64,000 bases of DNA, from contig NZ_RQEP01000018.1 in NCBI RefSeq assembly GCF_004770055.1, forward strand, positions 1-64,000, written 5' to 3'. Position 1 is the first letter of the stretch. The number at the start of each line of letters is the position of its first letter. The DNA comes from Leptospira semungkisensis (lineage in GTDB: Bacteria; Spirochaetota; Leptospiria; Leptospirales; Leptospiraceae). The notes under the pieces were generated by a model. The model searched no databases. It was given only the letters and a program-made list of their open reading frames with translations, and had not been told where the DNA came from. The position numbers and the translations under genes are program-made. Positions 1 to 7,799 of the stretch are shown piece by piece.

Positions 1-106
1 AAGAAATCTCTAAAGTCCTTACTTTAATCGTGAGACCTCTATGCGCTTCTATGAAAATAGAACGATTTTGGTAAGAGTTCCTACATAGGAAAATGAAAGC
101 GAGGGG

Positions 107-130
107 CCCCCGCCCATGTTCGGGTGGGGG
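107..130. repeat. GC-rich intergenic hairpin repeat
   Basis: The arm CCCCCGCCC (107-115) faces GGGTGGGGG (122-130) across a 6-base loop. This gives a nine-pair stem with one G-T wobble, in otherwise AT-rich DNA. From memory, GGGGCCCCC/GGGTGGGGG-type hairpins recur between genes in Leptospira genomes, so this is probably one copy of a dispersed intergenic repeat. That family assignment is recollection and was not searched. Confidence 0.55.
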
Positions 131-197
131 GAGTGGCCCGTGGGTTTCCTTCGTCCCTATATCACAAAATATAAATTCATACAATTCAAATTTTATA

Positions 198-240
198 GTT
201 CCCACATACGTAGGAACTCCTGCATTTTTTTGTAGGAACA
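198..240. repeat. TAGGAAC-type inverted repeat cluster
   Basis: GTTCC (198-202) pairs with GGAAC (213-217). TCCTGCA (218-224) can pair, with one mismatch, with TGTAGGA (231-237) across a T-rich loop. A related GTTCCTAC motif lies at 78-84. Such GTAGGAACTCCTAC motifs resemble short intergenic repeats I associate with Leptospira. Their role, whether terminator-like RNA hairpin or mobile miniature repeat, cannot be told from one copy. Confidence 0.5.
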
Positions 241-301
241 ATCCGAAATCTCATTATCCCATTCTTTTAAAAAATCCAAAACTGAATCTTCAGTATATTA
301 A

Positions 302-515
302 ATAATTATAATTTATGTAGAGACTGAGCGTATAATTCCCAAAGCAGCGATTGGACTTATAACTTCCTTTCGCAATTTGAAGATCAGTTTTCCGGAGATA
401 GAGACTGCTTTGGTATTCACAGAGATCTTATTCAAGCGGCGTACAGACAAGCAAAGAGATCCATGAGCGAGAATTTGTCGTTGCCGTAGATACGATTTCT
501 ATGTTCGCAGATTGA
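302..515 (+). pseudogene. possible remnant of a decayed small gene
   Basis: From 302 to 466 one frame is open, without an ATG, and encodes protein-like text around IIPKAAIGLITSF and FPEIETALVF, ending in a stop at 464-466. At that stop the +1 frame continues with EREFVVAVDTISMF to another stop at 513-515. The switch of plausible coding between frames suggests a frameshifted, start-less remnant. No family is recognised and chance open frames are a real alternative. Confidence 0.2.
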
Positions 516-694
516 ATGGAACGGAAAGTTGATATTTGAGTCAGTGCCGCAGATATCTTGCACCTGAGAATTCCAGGCCAAATCCCAATCATCCGGAAAG
601 TTTTCAGTGTTAGAATTTTGAACGGCGAAGAAAATTTAGTTTGAAATATTTTCTTTCCAAAAGAAAGATTCCAAATTGTTTTCGGACCATTCCC

Positions 695-976
695 ATGAGA
701 AAATTCTTAATCCTTTCAATACTTAGCTTAACTGCTGCAGTATTTTTAGCCATTCCAGGTAAATTGAACTCCCAAAGTGGAGATATTGAAGCCGCTATCC
801 AAGCAGCCTGCAATCGATTGGTTGATGGCGGACTCTATAAAAGCTGCAAACCGGCCCCTGGATTTTCCTTAGGCCAAGGCTACTATAGCCAATCTGCGCA
901 AATTAAATGTGAATGCGTCAATAAGTCGGATAATAACAAAACGATCGTTACTATTTCTCTCTGGCAAGGATACTGA
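695..976 (+). CDS. small secreted protein, unknown function
   Basis: This is a 93-residue protein when started at the ATG at 695, chosen because a classical signal peptide follows at once: MRK, then a hydrophobic stretch FLILSILSLTAAVFLAI, then a polar region. An in-frame upstream start at 641 would bury the signal. The mature part is short and holds four cysteines (in AACNRL, KSCKP and CECVN), which suggests a disulfide-stabilised periplasmic or exported protein. I recognise no family. It stands alone, with a perfect hairpin about 20 bases after the stop that probably ends the transcript. Confidence 0.55.
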   Translation: MRKFLILSILSLTAAVFLAIPGKLNSQSGDIEAAIQAACNRLVDGGLYKSCKPAPGFSLGQGYYSQSAQIKCECVNKSDNNKTIVTISLWQGY

Positions 977-998
977 TCCTGTCTCTGAATTGATATAA

Positions 999-1018
999 GA
1001 AGGATCATTCGATCCTTC
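999..1018 (+). terminator. hairpin after small secreted gene
   Basis: GAAGGATC (999-1006) and GATCCTTC (1011-1018) form a perfect 8-bp stem with a 4-base loop, about 20 bases after the preceding stop codon. The downstream sequence is only moderately T-rich, so this is a probable rather than textbook intrinsic terminator. Confidence 0.5.
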
Positions 1019-1214
1019 AAATCGATCTTCTTTCCCCTATTCCCTAATGCGACATAATACCTATTATCGGAAGTAGTAGGTGTAGAAGATACTACAAACC
1101 TTCCGCCATTCTGAAAGCACTTCAATCTGGAAGCTTTTTCCCTATCTACAAATGGAAACGGGAAAAGCGAGAGATCGACTCAAAGATTCAATCCCTCGCA
1201 AGCAAACTTTCCTT

Positions 1215-1685
1215 TTATCGATCCTTCCAAACTGCGTCCAAAGAGAACTTACCAGGACCAGCAAAGAATAGAAACAAACAGCTCAATAGCTGAGAATATT
1301 CGGACCGAATTTCGTGAAGAACTGCCCAAATTCCTATGACTGGCGGAACTTGTGGCGCAGGCAAAGGAGAAGTTCCAAAATATAGAGGAACCTTGGTCAT
1401 GTACATTGCGACCAACATCTGACCGATAAATACGATGCTCAAAGGCCTTGTGAGAATACCGAGGATCAGCATCAGGCCACCTAGAATTTCCAGGCCGCCT
1501 ATAAAACTCGCAACCATATCCGGTTGAGAAAATCCGAGCTTTGTAAACCTTCCTACCCCTTGGTTTGCATATAGGAATTTGATCATTCCTTCCCAAAGAA
1601 AGACTCCTCCTGCAAGGATTCGAACGAAAACGGTATACCGATTTTCGGTATCTTCTATTCGGAAGAAATATTTGAATATTTCCAT
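1215..1685 (-). CDS. DoxX family membrane protein
   Basis: The protein has 156 residues and four predicted membrane segments. Its pattern is that of the DoxX/DoxD-like family: an N-terminal segment with RILAGGVFLWEGMIKF, then GGLEILGGLMLILGILTRPL, then IFIGQMLVAMYMTKVPLYF. Members are small inner-membrane proteins; some take part in thiol or sulfur redox reactions, but most have no assigned reaction. A cytosolic C-terminal tail ends in FSLDAVWKDR. It is transcribed alone on the minus strand, and nothing nearby points to a substrate. The family call is firm and the function open. Confidence 0.8.
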   Translation of the reverse strand: MEIFKYFFRIEDTENRYTVFVRILAGGVFLWEGMIKFLYANQGVGRFTKLGFSQPDMVASFIGGLEILGGLMLILGILTRPLSIVFIGQMLVAMYMTKVPLYFGTSPLPAPQVPPVIGIWAVLHEIRSEYSQLLSCLFLFFAGPGKFSLDAVWKDR

Positions 1686-2003
1686 AAGTTAAACTCTTTT
1701 CCTTTTCCAAAGAAGCTTCCTGTTTCTTGCGAGCCGCTTCGGAATTGTTTATTGGTAATTTTCTACTTAGAGCACTGGAATAGATGGCTTGGTGGAAAAA
1801 CAAACTAGTTCGGGAACAAACGATAAATTTCGCTTACTAAACTGAATTCCCAATGTTTTTAAATTAAGAATAAGCCGTTTTTAAGAGTTCGAGCCTTTAA
1901 AAATATGTGATTTATAAGTAAATCCGGTTTAATAGCGGGGAAAATAAAACATCTTCTATAGGTTTTTGTAAAAGCCTTAGGAAGCAAAGTGAAGAGAATT
2001 GAA
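1686..2003. promoter_or_regulatory. AT-rich divergent intergenic region
   Basis: This ~320-base gap separates the minus-strand DoxX gene from the plus-strand cellulase gene, so it must carry both promoters. It becomes strongly AT-rich from about 1850, with several TATAAT-like words (for example TTTATAAGT near 1910), but no hexamer pair stands out. An overlapping minus-strand frame at 1249-1803 looks like an out-of-frame shadow of the DoxX gene. Confidence 0.35.
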
Positions 2004-3884
2004 ATGAACCATCTCAAATTAAAATGGGCCATAGGCCTATTCTCCGTTTTGTCTTTTGCCTGGAGTTGTTCTCCGGAAGGTTCTAAAGACAATCTCCTCC
2101 TACTATCGAACTTACTTAGCGGAAATGCAAACGGTAGCTCTGCTTCCTCATTGAAGGCTCTATCGACGACTGTGACAGTGGGATCGGTAAGTTTTCCTCT
2201 AAGTACGAATGGTCGATACATTGTCGATTCGAACAATAAAAGATTCAAGCTTAAGGCAGTGAACTGGTACGGCGCAAGTGATACTCACCAAGTCGTTGGA
2301 GGCTTAGACCAACAGCCGATTTCTAAGATCATTTCTCTTATTCAAGAATGGGGCTTTAATGCAGTCCGTCTTCCCTTTTCTAATAAGATGCTTCATGATA
2401 CTACTGTTGTACCAAATGACTACATCGCAGCGAATCCTCAGTTTGCGGGCAAGATTCCATTAGAGATCTATGATCTTACAGTTCAGGCTCTTACCGATGC
2501 AGGGATTGTTGTGGTTTTGAATAATCACACTACTTTTTCGGAATGGTGCTGCGGATACGATTATAATGGGCTTTGGTACCATACTGGATCGACATTCGCA
2601 TATAATCAGAGCACTGATATGTGGCAAAGTGATTGGATCATGATGATCAATCGCTATAAGAACAATAAATTAGTGGCCGCTGCGGATCTTAGAAACGAAG
2701 TGCGCACACAGCGAAAAGGAGATACCTACATTCCTGACAGCCCTAATTGGGGATCCGGTGACGTGAATGATTGGCACAAAGCCGCTCAGGATCTTGGAAA
2801 TCTAGTCACTATTGCGAATCCGGATATTCTTGTGATCGTAGAAGGAATCAACTGGTGGGGCCTTGTTCCTATCGTCGGTTCAGGAGAACGTCCTCACTTG
2901 AAACCAGTCAAAGATCTGCCGATCCATTTGAGATTGTCCAATAAACTTGTGTATTCTGCCCATAACTATGGGTACATCGGACCGAATAATAACGGAGACG
3001 ATACTACTTCCGGAAATAATATAAAGTATAGAGATATGGATCTAAATACTTTCCGCAGTACGATCTATTCGGAATGGGGCTATGTTACGGATCCTGACTA
3101 TTATTATACTAGCCCTGTTTGGGTAAGCGAGTTTGGAGCTTCTCCAAGCACGACTCTTGATACTGACAAAGAATGGTTAAAACGTCTAGTCGACTATCTG
3201 ATTGAAAGAGATATGGACTTCGCATTCTGGCCCTTGAATGGAAACGATGAATGGGGTCTTGTTTCTTCGGATTGGTCCAGGACTCTCAAAGATGATTGGC
3301 GTTACCAAGATCTAGGTCGTCTTCTTTCCACAACCGGAAACCAAGGGCAATCGATACTTGCGGATCATTTCTCTAATCTTTCTATCGGAAACGGTGATGA
3401 TAATTCTTCTACTCTTGCTTCGGATTGGGACAACGGAGCGAACAAGGGAACCTGCCCGGACGGTTACAGAATGAACGGGTTGAGCACAAATTATAAGGCG
3501 TTGTGTACCGATACGAATTACGGAATTCTATGGAACTCTAATCAATCCTATAACGTGCAGGCTGTAAATGAAACAGGGACACGTTATCATGGAACCGGTG
3601 ACTGGGCTGGAGGCTTTACAAAGTATGAGTGTCCTCAAAATTACGTGGTCGCCGGATTCTCTAAAAGATGGTGGGGAACGAGCGGAATTCTTTGTGAGCC
3701 TTCCAACCGCAGTCTAGGAAATTCATGTCGCACAGTTTGGTTCGACAGAGGAGATAATCGTTCTTCTACAAGAGGCGGCGATTGGGCATCAGGTTCCTAC
3801 AAAGGACAATGCGCTGATAATGAGTATGTGGGCGGAGTCGCTCAAAAAAATGGAGGAGCAAGCGCCCTTCTCTGCTGTAGATAA
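2004..3884 (+). CDS. GH5-type cellulase-like lipoprotein with C-terminal Cys repeats
   Basis: The product is 626 residues from the ATG at 2004; an in-frame GTG lies at 1989. A lipobox-like LSFAWSC around residue 22 indicates an exported lipoprotein. The catalytic domain (about residues 55-445) has the glycoside hydrolase family 5 layout: VRLPFS, LNNHTTFSEWC, the acid/base glutamate in DLRNEV (~232), SAHNYG, and the nucleophile glutamate in WVSEFGA (~376). The expected activity is hydrolysis of a beta-glucan such as cellulose. After residue 470 come three imperfect repeats, each starting DW(A/D)xG and carrying one cysteine near each end, plus extra cysteines and a final CCR. This tail may bind carbohydrate or anchor the enzyme. 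A strong terminator follows. Confidence 0.85.
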   Translation: MNHLKLKWAIGLFSVLSFAWSCSPEGSKDNLLLLSNLLSGNANGSSASSLKALSTTVTVGSVSFPLSTNGRYIVDSNNKRFKLKAVNWYGASDTHQVVGGLDQQPISKIISLIQEWGFNAVRLPFSNKMLHDTTVVPNDYIAANPQFAGKIPLEIYDLTVQALTDAGIVVVLNNHTTFSEWCCGYDYNGLWYHTGSTFAYNQSTDMWQSDWIMMINRYKNNKLVAAADLRNEVRTQRKGDTYIPDSPNWGSGDVNDWHKAAQDLGNLVTIANPDILVIVEGINWWGLVPIVGSGERPHLKPVKDLPIHLRLSNKLVYSAHNYGYIGPNNNGDDTTSGNNIKYRDMDLNTFRSTIYSEWGYVTDPDYYYTSPVWVSEFGASPSTTLDTDKEWLKRLVDYLIERDMDFAFWPLNGNDEWGLVSSDWSRTLKDDWRYQDLGRLLSTTGNQGQSILADHFSNLSIGNGDDNSSTLASDWDNGANKGTCPDGYRMNGLSTNYKALCTDTNYGILWNSNQSYNVQAVNETGTRYHGTGDWAGGFTKYECPQNYVVAGFSKRWWGTSGILCEPSNRSLGNSCRTVWFDRGDNRSSTRGGDWASGSYKGQCADNEYVGGVAQKNGGASALLCCR

Positions 3885-3896
3885 TCCATCGTCTCT

Positions 3897-3931
3897 GACC
3901 GGGAATGCAGAGTGTGTTCCCGGTCCTTTTT
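3897..3931 (+). terminator. Rho-independent terminator of the cellulase gene
   Basis: GACCGGGAA (3897-3905) and TTCCCGGTC (3917-3925) form a perfect 9-bp stem, followed directly by CTTTTTAG. It begins 12 bases after the stop codon of the cellulase-like gene. Confidence 0.88.
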
Positions 3932-4027
3932 AGAATTTCTCTCTGTTCATTTTTTTCTTAAAACCTTCTTCTTAAATTAAGTCTAACGTTCATTCCGATC
4001 AGTAGTTTTATCTTCTTGGAAGTGTGT

Positions 4028-4045
4028 TGAGAATGATTCTTATCT
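4028..4045 (+). promoter_or_regulatory. possible Fur/PerR-like inverted repeat
   Basis: TGAGAATGATTCTTATCT contains the inverted repeat AGAA-TGA-TTCT and resembles half of a Fur-family operator (consensus GATAATGATAATCATTATC, from general knowledge). It lies about 115 bases before the glycosyltransferase start. One partial match in AT-rich DNA is weak evidence. Confidence 0.22.
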
Positions 4046-4159
4046 CCTTCTCCAGAAAAATTCATACTTTAGTCGGATTTTTAAAAATTAGATTGTATGT
4101 AATCAATTAATTACTTTATATAATTGAATGATTATAAACGAAAATGGATCTTGGCTTTT

Positions 4160-5320
4160 ATGACTCCCTCCGTTTCAGTCATTCTTCCCACATATAATGA
4201 AAGCGAAAATTTGCCGATTGCTGCGGATCGTATTAGTAGATCCCTCTCCGGATTCAATCATGAGATCATCGTTGTAGATGACGATAGTCCAGATCATACC
4301 TGGGAAATTGCAGAGAACCTGCAAGAGAAGATTCCTCAATTAAGAGTGATCCGAAGATTGACCGGCAAAGGTCTTTCTTCTGCAGTGCTCACCGGAATGG
4401 GCGCAGCAGAAGGAGAAGTATTCGTCGTGATGGATTCAGACCTCCAGCATGATGAGAAAATCCTTCCGGAGATGATTCGTTCTTTTTACGAAAGAGATGT
4501 AGATCTTTGCCTTGGAACAAGATACGCCAAGGGAGGCTCCACTGGTAAATGGTCTTGGATCCGAATCGGGATCAGTCGATTCGCAAATTTCTTAGCAAAA
4601 CGACTCTTAGGAATACCTGTTTCCGATCCGATGAGCGGTTATTTCGGAATCAAGAGATCCGTTTATTCTGAAACTGTAAACGAGATCAATCCTAGAGGCT
4701 TCAAGATCCTTTTAGAATTTCTAGGCAGAAGCAAAGAAGATCTAAAAATAGAAGAGATCCCTTACACCTTCCAAACGAGGGTACATGGAAAAACGAAACT
4801 GAATAATTCAGTAATTAAGAACTTCTTCTTAGCAGTTCTTGATATTCGATTCGGAAAATGGATCTCCCCTACTTTTCTATTATATTCAATCGTAGGAGCA
4901 ACTGGCGTTGTAGTAAACCTACTAGGCTTTCTCTTAGGAGAAGCTTTGGATTTCCCAGAATTGACTACTGGGTTTGCGATTTTAGATCCTGTCTCCATTT
5001 CGGTTTTATTCGGAATAGAACTATCGATCGTTTCAAACTTTCTTCTGAATAATTACTTTACCTTTTATGAAAGAAGATACTCTGAATGGAAACTTCCCTT
5101 AGGGTTTCTATTGTTCCAGTCGGTAAGTATTTTCGGGATACTGGTGCAAGTGTTAAGTTTTCATTTCATCTATCAATCATTGCTTTCTGAAATGACCGGC
5201 ATCAACGCTTTCACCTTAAAATTCACTTCCGATATACTTTCGATCGTAATTGCAATGTTTTCAAACTACTTCCTAAATTCGAACGTGACTTGGTCGAGAA
5301 GGCAGGAAGGCAACTTCTGA
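4160..5320 (+). CDS. GT2 glycosyltransferase (DPM1-like) fused to GtrA membrane domain
   Basis: The product has 386 residues from the ATG at 4160; an in-frame TTG at 4124 adds 12 residues ahead of the typical MTPSVSVILPTYNE start. The N-terminal ~230 residues are a family 2 glycosyltransferase of dolichol/polyprenyl-phosphate mannosyltransferase type, with VDDDSPD for nucleotide binding, the metal motif DSDLQHD (~92) and DPMSGYFGIKR. The C-terminal ~140 residues carry about four membrane helices of GtrA type. Such fusions are thought to make a polyprenyl-phosphate sugar and help move it across the inner membrane for envelope glycan synthesis. It has its own transcription unit after a terminator. 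Confidence 0.88.
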   Translation: MTPSVSVILPTYNESENLPIAADRISRSLSGFNHEIIVVDDDSPDHTWEIAENLQEKIPQLRVIRRLTGKGLSSAVLTGMGAAEGEVFVVMDSDLQHDEKILPEMIRSFYERDVDLCLGTRYAKGGSTGKWSWIRIGISRFANFLAKRLLGIPVSDPMSGYFGIKRSVYSETVNEINPRGFKILLEFLGRSKEDLKIEEIPYTFQTRVHGKTKLNNSVIKNFFLAVLDIRFGKWISPTFLLYSIVGATGVVVNLLGFLLGEALDFPELTTGFAILDPVSISVLFGIELSIVSNFLLNNYFTFYERRYSEWKLPLGFLLFQSVSIFGILVQVLSFHFIYQSLLSEMTGINAFTLKFTSDILSIVIAMFSNYFLNSNVTWSRRQEGNF

Positions 5321-5434
5321 TCGGACCGAACTTAATCTTTTTATTGCATTCCTTTTTACTTCCTTCTACTCTTTGATACGAAGAGTAGAAGCTCCTTATT
5401 TCTACTTCTCCCAAAATCCAAATCGGGTACAAAT

Positions 5435-5980
5435 ATGCCTAAAGTCTTGGTCCCTTTCGCCAACGGAATGGAAGAAATGGAAGCAGTCATCATCGTAGAT
5501 GTTTTAAGAAGAGCCGGCATAGAAGTTGTCTCGGCAAGTTTGGAAGAAGGTACCGTAACCGCCTCCAGAGGGGCCAAGCTAGTCGCCGACAAAGTGCTAT
5601 CCCAGATTAACGCATCCGAATTCGATATGATCCTTCTTCCAGGTGGAAATATGGGAACAAAGAATCTGAAAGCCGACGAAAGAGTTTCGAGTATATTAAA
5701 AGAATTTAAAAAAGAGCATCGCTGGATCGGTGCGATCTGTGCCGCTCCTGGTGTTTTATTGGATCATTCAATCTTGGAGAAGGACCAAAAATTTACCGCA
5801 TTTCCGGGAAGCGTTCCCCAAGAAAAAAATTATACTGGAGAACGCTTAGTTCTATCTGATAAAATCTTAACAAGCATTGGCCCTGGCTCCGCATTCGAAT
5901 TCTCCCTAAAAGTGGTAGAACTTCTAGTAGGAACAGAAAAAAGAAAGGAAGTCGAAAAAGGACTTCATCTTCCTACTTAG
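5435..5980 (+). CDS. DJ-1/YajL subfamily protein
   Basis: The protein has 181 residues and closely follows DJ-1/YajL along its length: GMEEMEAVIIVDVLRRAG at the N-terminus, DMILLPGGNMGTKNL in the middle, the nucleophile elbow AICAAP, and ILTSIGPGSAFEF near the end. The conserved pair appears as Glu16 and Cys102. Family members protect against oxidative and carbonyl stress; a deglycase activity has been claimed and disputed, and chaperone activity reported. The stop is 2 bases before the sirtuin start, so the two genes are almost certainly co-transcribed. The start ATG follows a short AT-rich leader. Confidence 0.9.
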   Translation: MPKVLVPFANGMEEMEAVIIVDVLRRAGIEVVSASLEEGTVTASRGAKLVADKVLSQINASEFDMILLPGGNMGTKNLKADERVSSILKEFKKEHRWIGAICAAPGVLLDHSILEKDQKFTAFPGSVPQEKNYTGERLVLSDKILTSIGPGSAFEFSLKVVELLVGTEKRKEVEKGLHLPT

Positions 5981-5982
5981 AA

Positions 5983-6711
5983 ATGCAAATCCCTTCCGAA
6001 CTGAAAGAGAGACTAACTTCTTCTAAAAAAATCCTAGCCCTGACTGGCGCCGGAATTTCCGCCGAGAGTGGAGTTCCCACGTTCAGAGGAAAGGAAGGAC
6101 TCTGGAAAGAATTTAGAGCTGAAGAACTCGCTACCCCGCAAGCATTCTCCAGAGATCCTCATCTTGTTTGGGAATGGTATCTTTGGAGAATGGATCTGAT
6201 TTCGACTAAATCCCCCAACTCTGCTCATTATTCTCTTGCTGAATTAGAAAAGAAGAAGTCTGATTTTTTTCTAATCACCCAGAATGTGGATGGCTTACAC
6301 GCGAGAAGTGGTTCTAAAAAAATTATAGAGATCCATGGGAATATTTTCAGGACGAAATGCACCGGCTGTAAAAAAACTTTCTCTTCTCAAATAGAAGAAC
6401 TGAAAGTTTCTTTTAAATGCAAGGAATGCGCGAGCTTACTCAGACCTGATGTGCTTTGGTTCGGAGAAACTTATAACTCAGAATTATTGAACGAATCTAT
6501 TCATCTTGCAGAAGAAGCAGAAATTGCGCTCGTAATCGGAACTTCCGGCGCAGTCGGGATCCCTGTCGAACTTGCGAGAATTGCAAAATCCAACGGAGCT
6601 CTACTCATCGAAATCAATCTGGAGAAAAGCGCGTATAGCTCACTCTCCGATTACTTCTTTCCAGGAAAGGCAGGAGAAATTCTGCCCGAATTAGTTTCTT
6701 ACTTTTCTTGA
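5983..6711 (+). CDS. cobB: NAD-dependent protein deacylase, class III sirtuin
   Basis: The protein has 242 residues with all Sir2 hallmarks: GAGISAESGVPTFRG (23-37), TQNVDGLH (99-106), catalytic His118 in EIHGN, and a zinc site formed by Cys126, Cys129, Cys146 and Cys149, followed by RPDVLWFGE. Tyr66 and Arg69 form the YxxR pair that in SIRT5 and bacterial CobB recognises succinyl- and malonyl-lysine, so desuccinylase activity is predicted besides deacetylation. It is cytosolic and translated right behind the DJ-1-like gene. Its last 13 bases overlap the end of the convergent DUF1574 gene. Intact zinc fingers and lack of a partner gene argue against a phage-defence Sir2. Confidence 0.93.
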   Translation: MQIPSELKERLTSSKKILALTGAGISAESGVPTFRGKEGLWKEFRAEELATPQAFSRDPHLVWEWYLWRMDLISTKSPNSAHYSLAELEKKKSDFFLITQNVDGLHARSGSKKIIEIHGNIFRTKCTGCKKTFSSQIEELKVSFKCKECASLLRPDVLWFGETYNSELLNESIHLAEEAEIALVIGTSGAVGIPVELARIAKSNGALLIEINLEKSAYSSLSDYFFPGKAGEILPELVSYFS

Positions 6712-7784
6712 GTTGCTTCTTCCAATTTCTGGAAGATAAAGTCTCCGAAGGCTAGTCCGCAATTCGGTGACATATGCCCTGGATCCGCAAACTCATTACA
6801 ATTATACGAAGGATCTTCGTTCATATTCCAAAGCGCTGTACCAGTTTCTTGATTGAATTTTTCTAATATAGGTTTCCAGATTTCTAAAGGAGTTTTTTCC
6901 CCTTCTATCGTCTGCACTTTCTTACTTCCGTACAATGCAAAATAAGGACGAGCTACTCTTACCCAAATAGTCGCGTATGGAACCTGGTATTGTTTCAAGA
7001 GACGGATGGAATCCTCTTGCATCGCGAACATATCCTGATGAAATGTATAAGGCACCAGGTAAGAACCAAAATCGGATTCGGAGGCCTTTGCCAATTGTTC
7101 ATCCGTATTCTTTACTTTAGTACGTTCGGTCGGAGTACTTCCCCTCTGTGCCTTTAATACCTCGAGTACTTTACGAACTCCTTCCTTATAGACTCCAGCC
7201 AATGCAGAAGAATTCTTTGCTCTTTCCATAATTCTCCACATCTTAGGTCTATCCCTGTATGTGTGGAACAAATGCTTAGCGATAAAGACGGAGAGTTCTT
7301 CTCTAGTATATCTGGACCAGTATTTCAAAATGAAATCGGTGGATAAACCGTATACGAGAACCTCATCCAAGGCGAGAACGGGAGTTTTATTATAAATCTC
7401 TAATGATTGATCCAGCACTACGAAATCAGGACGGGTCCCATCATTTCTAAATCTCTCTATCCAGTACAAGAAATAATCGGGAGACCCACCTGGGACTGAG
7501 AAATTATAGAGAGCCCAATTCGGATACTTCTTCTCCAATTCCAATGTAGGAAGAAGAAGAGATCTAGAATTTCCAAAGTATACGAGAGCTTTCTTTCTAG
7601 TAGATTTATCTTGCTTCAAGAAATCTTTCAGATCTGAATACAGATCCTCTTTGCTTTCGAAATTCAGATGAGAAAATGTCTTAGAATAATAAGGCTGAAC
7701 CGCAGGCAGGGTTAAGATCCGATCTATTCCGATCGCGACCAAGAGAATGATAAAAGGAAGAAGTAAGAATAGATTTTTTTTCAT
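6699..7784 (-). CDS. DUF1574 family SGNH-like membrane-anchored protein (copy 1)
   Basis: The protein has 361 residues with an N-terminal membrane anchor (residues 4-22) and a large extracytoplasmic domain. It is of the type annotated DUF1574 in Leptospira. Two features suggest an SGNH-hydrolase fold: a GNSRS block around Ser73 in place of GDS, and a C-terminal DPGH (Asp334, His337) at the usual DxxH position. It begins 15 bases after an MBOAT acyltransferase gene, the arrangement of AlgI with AlgJ/AlgX or DltB with DltD. I infer that it completes acyl transfer to an envelope polymer outside the membrane. The substrate is unknown. A paralogue lies at 37.8 kb. Confidence 0.8.
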   Translation of the reverse strand: MKKNLFLLLPFIILLVAIGIDRILTLPAVQPYYSKTFSHLNFESKEDLYSDLKDFLKQDKSTRKKALVYFGNSRSLLLPTLELEKKYPNWALYNFSVPGGSPDYFLYWIERFRNDGTRPDFVVLDQSLEIYNKTPVLALDEVLVYGLSTDFILKYWSRYTREELSVFIAKHLFHTYRDRPKMWRIMERAKNSSALAGVYKEGVRKVLEVLKAQRGSTPTERTKVKNTDEQLAKASESDFGSYLVPYTFHQDMFAMQEDSIRLLKQYQVPYATIWVRVARPYFALYGSKKVQTIEGEKTPLEIWKPILEKFNQETGTALWNMNEDPSYNCNEFADPGHMSPNCGLAFGDFIFQKLEEATQEK

Positions 7785-7799
7785 AGATTATCTTCTACC

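Larger units (their letters stand above)
1..694. other. gene-poor region at window start
   Basis: No convincing gene is visible in the first ~690 bases. The stretch holds a strong GC-rich hairpin, a cluster of TAGGAAC-type inverted repeats and a possible decayed reading frame, each listed separately. The 70-codon frame at 93-305 runs straight through both repeats and has no recognisable protein features, so I do not call it a gene. Confidence 0.6.

Noticed and set aside
93..305. 70-codon open frame at the window start
   Set aside because: It runs through a GC-rich hairpin and inverted repeats and has no signal, domain or convincing composition.
1249..1803. 184-codon frame overlapping the DoxX gene
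   Set aside because: The DoxX membrane pattern is in the alternative frame; this one is basic, low in hydrophobic helices and lacks motifs.
5983..6711. Sir2 protein as an antiphage defence effector
   Set aside because: It has the full zinc-binding deacylase form and the YxxR motif, with a DJ-1-like partner and no defence genes around.
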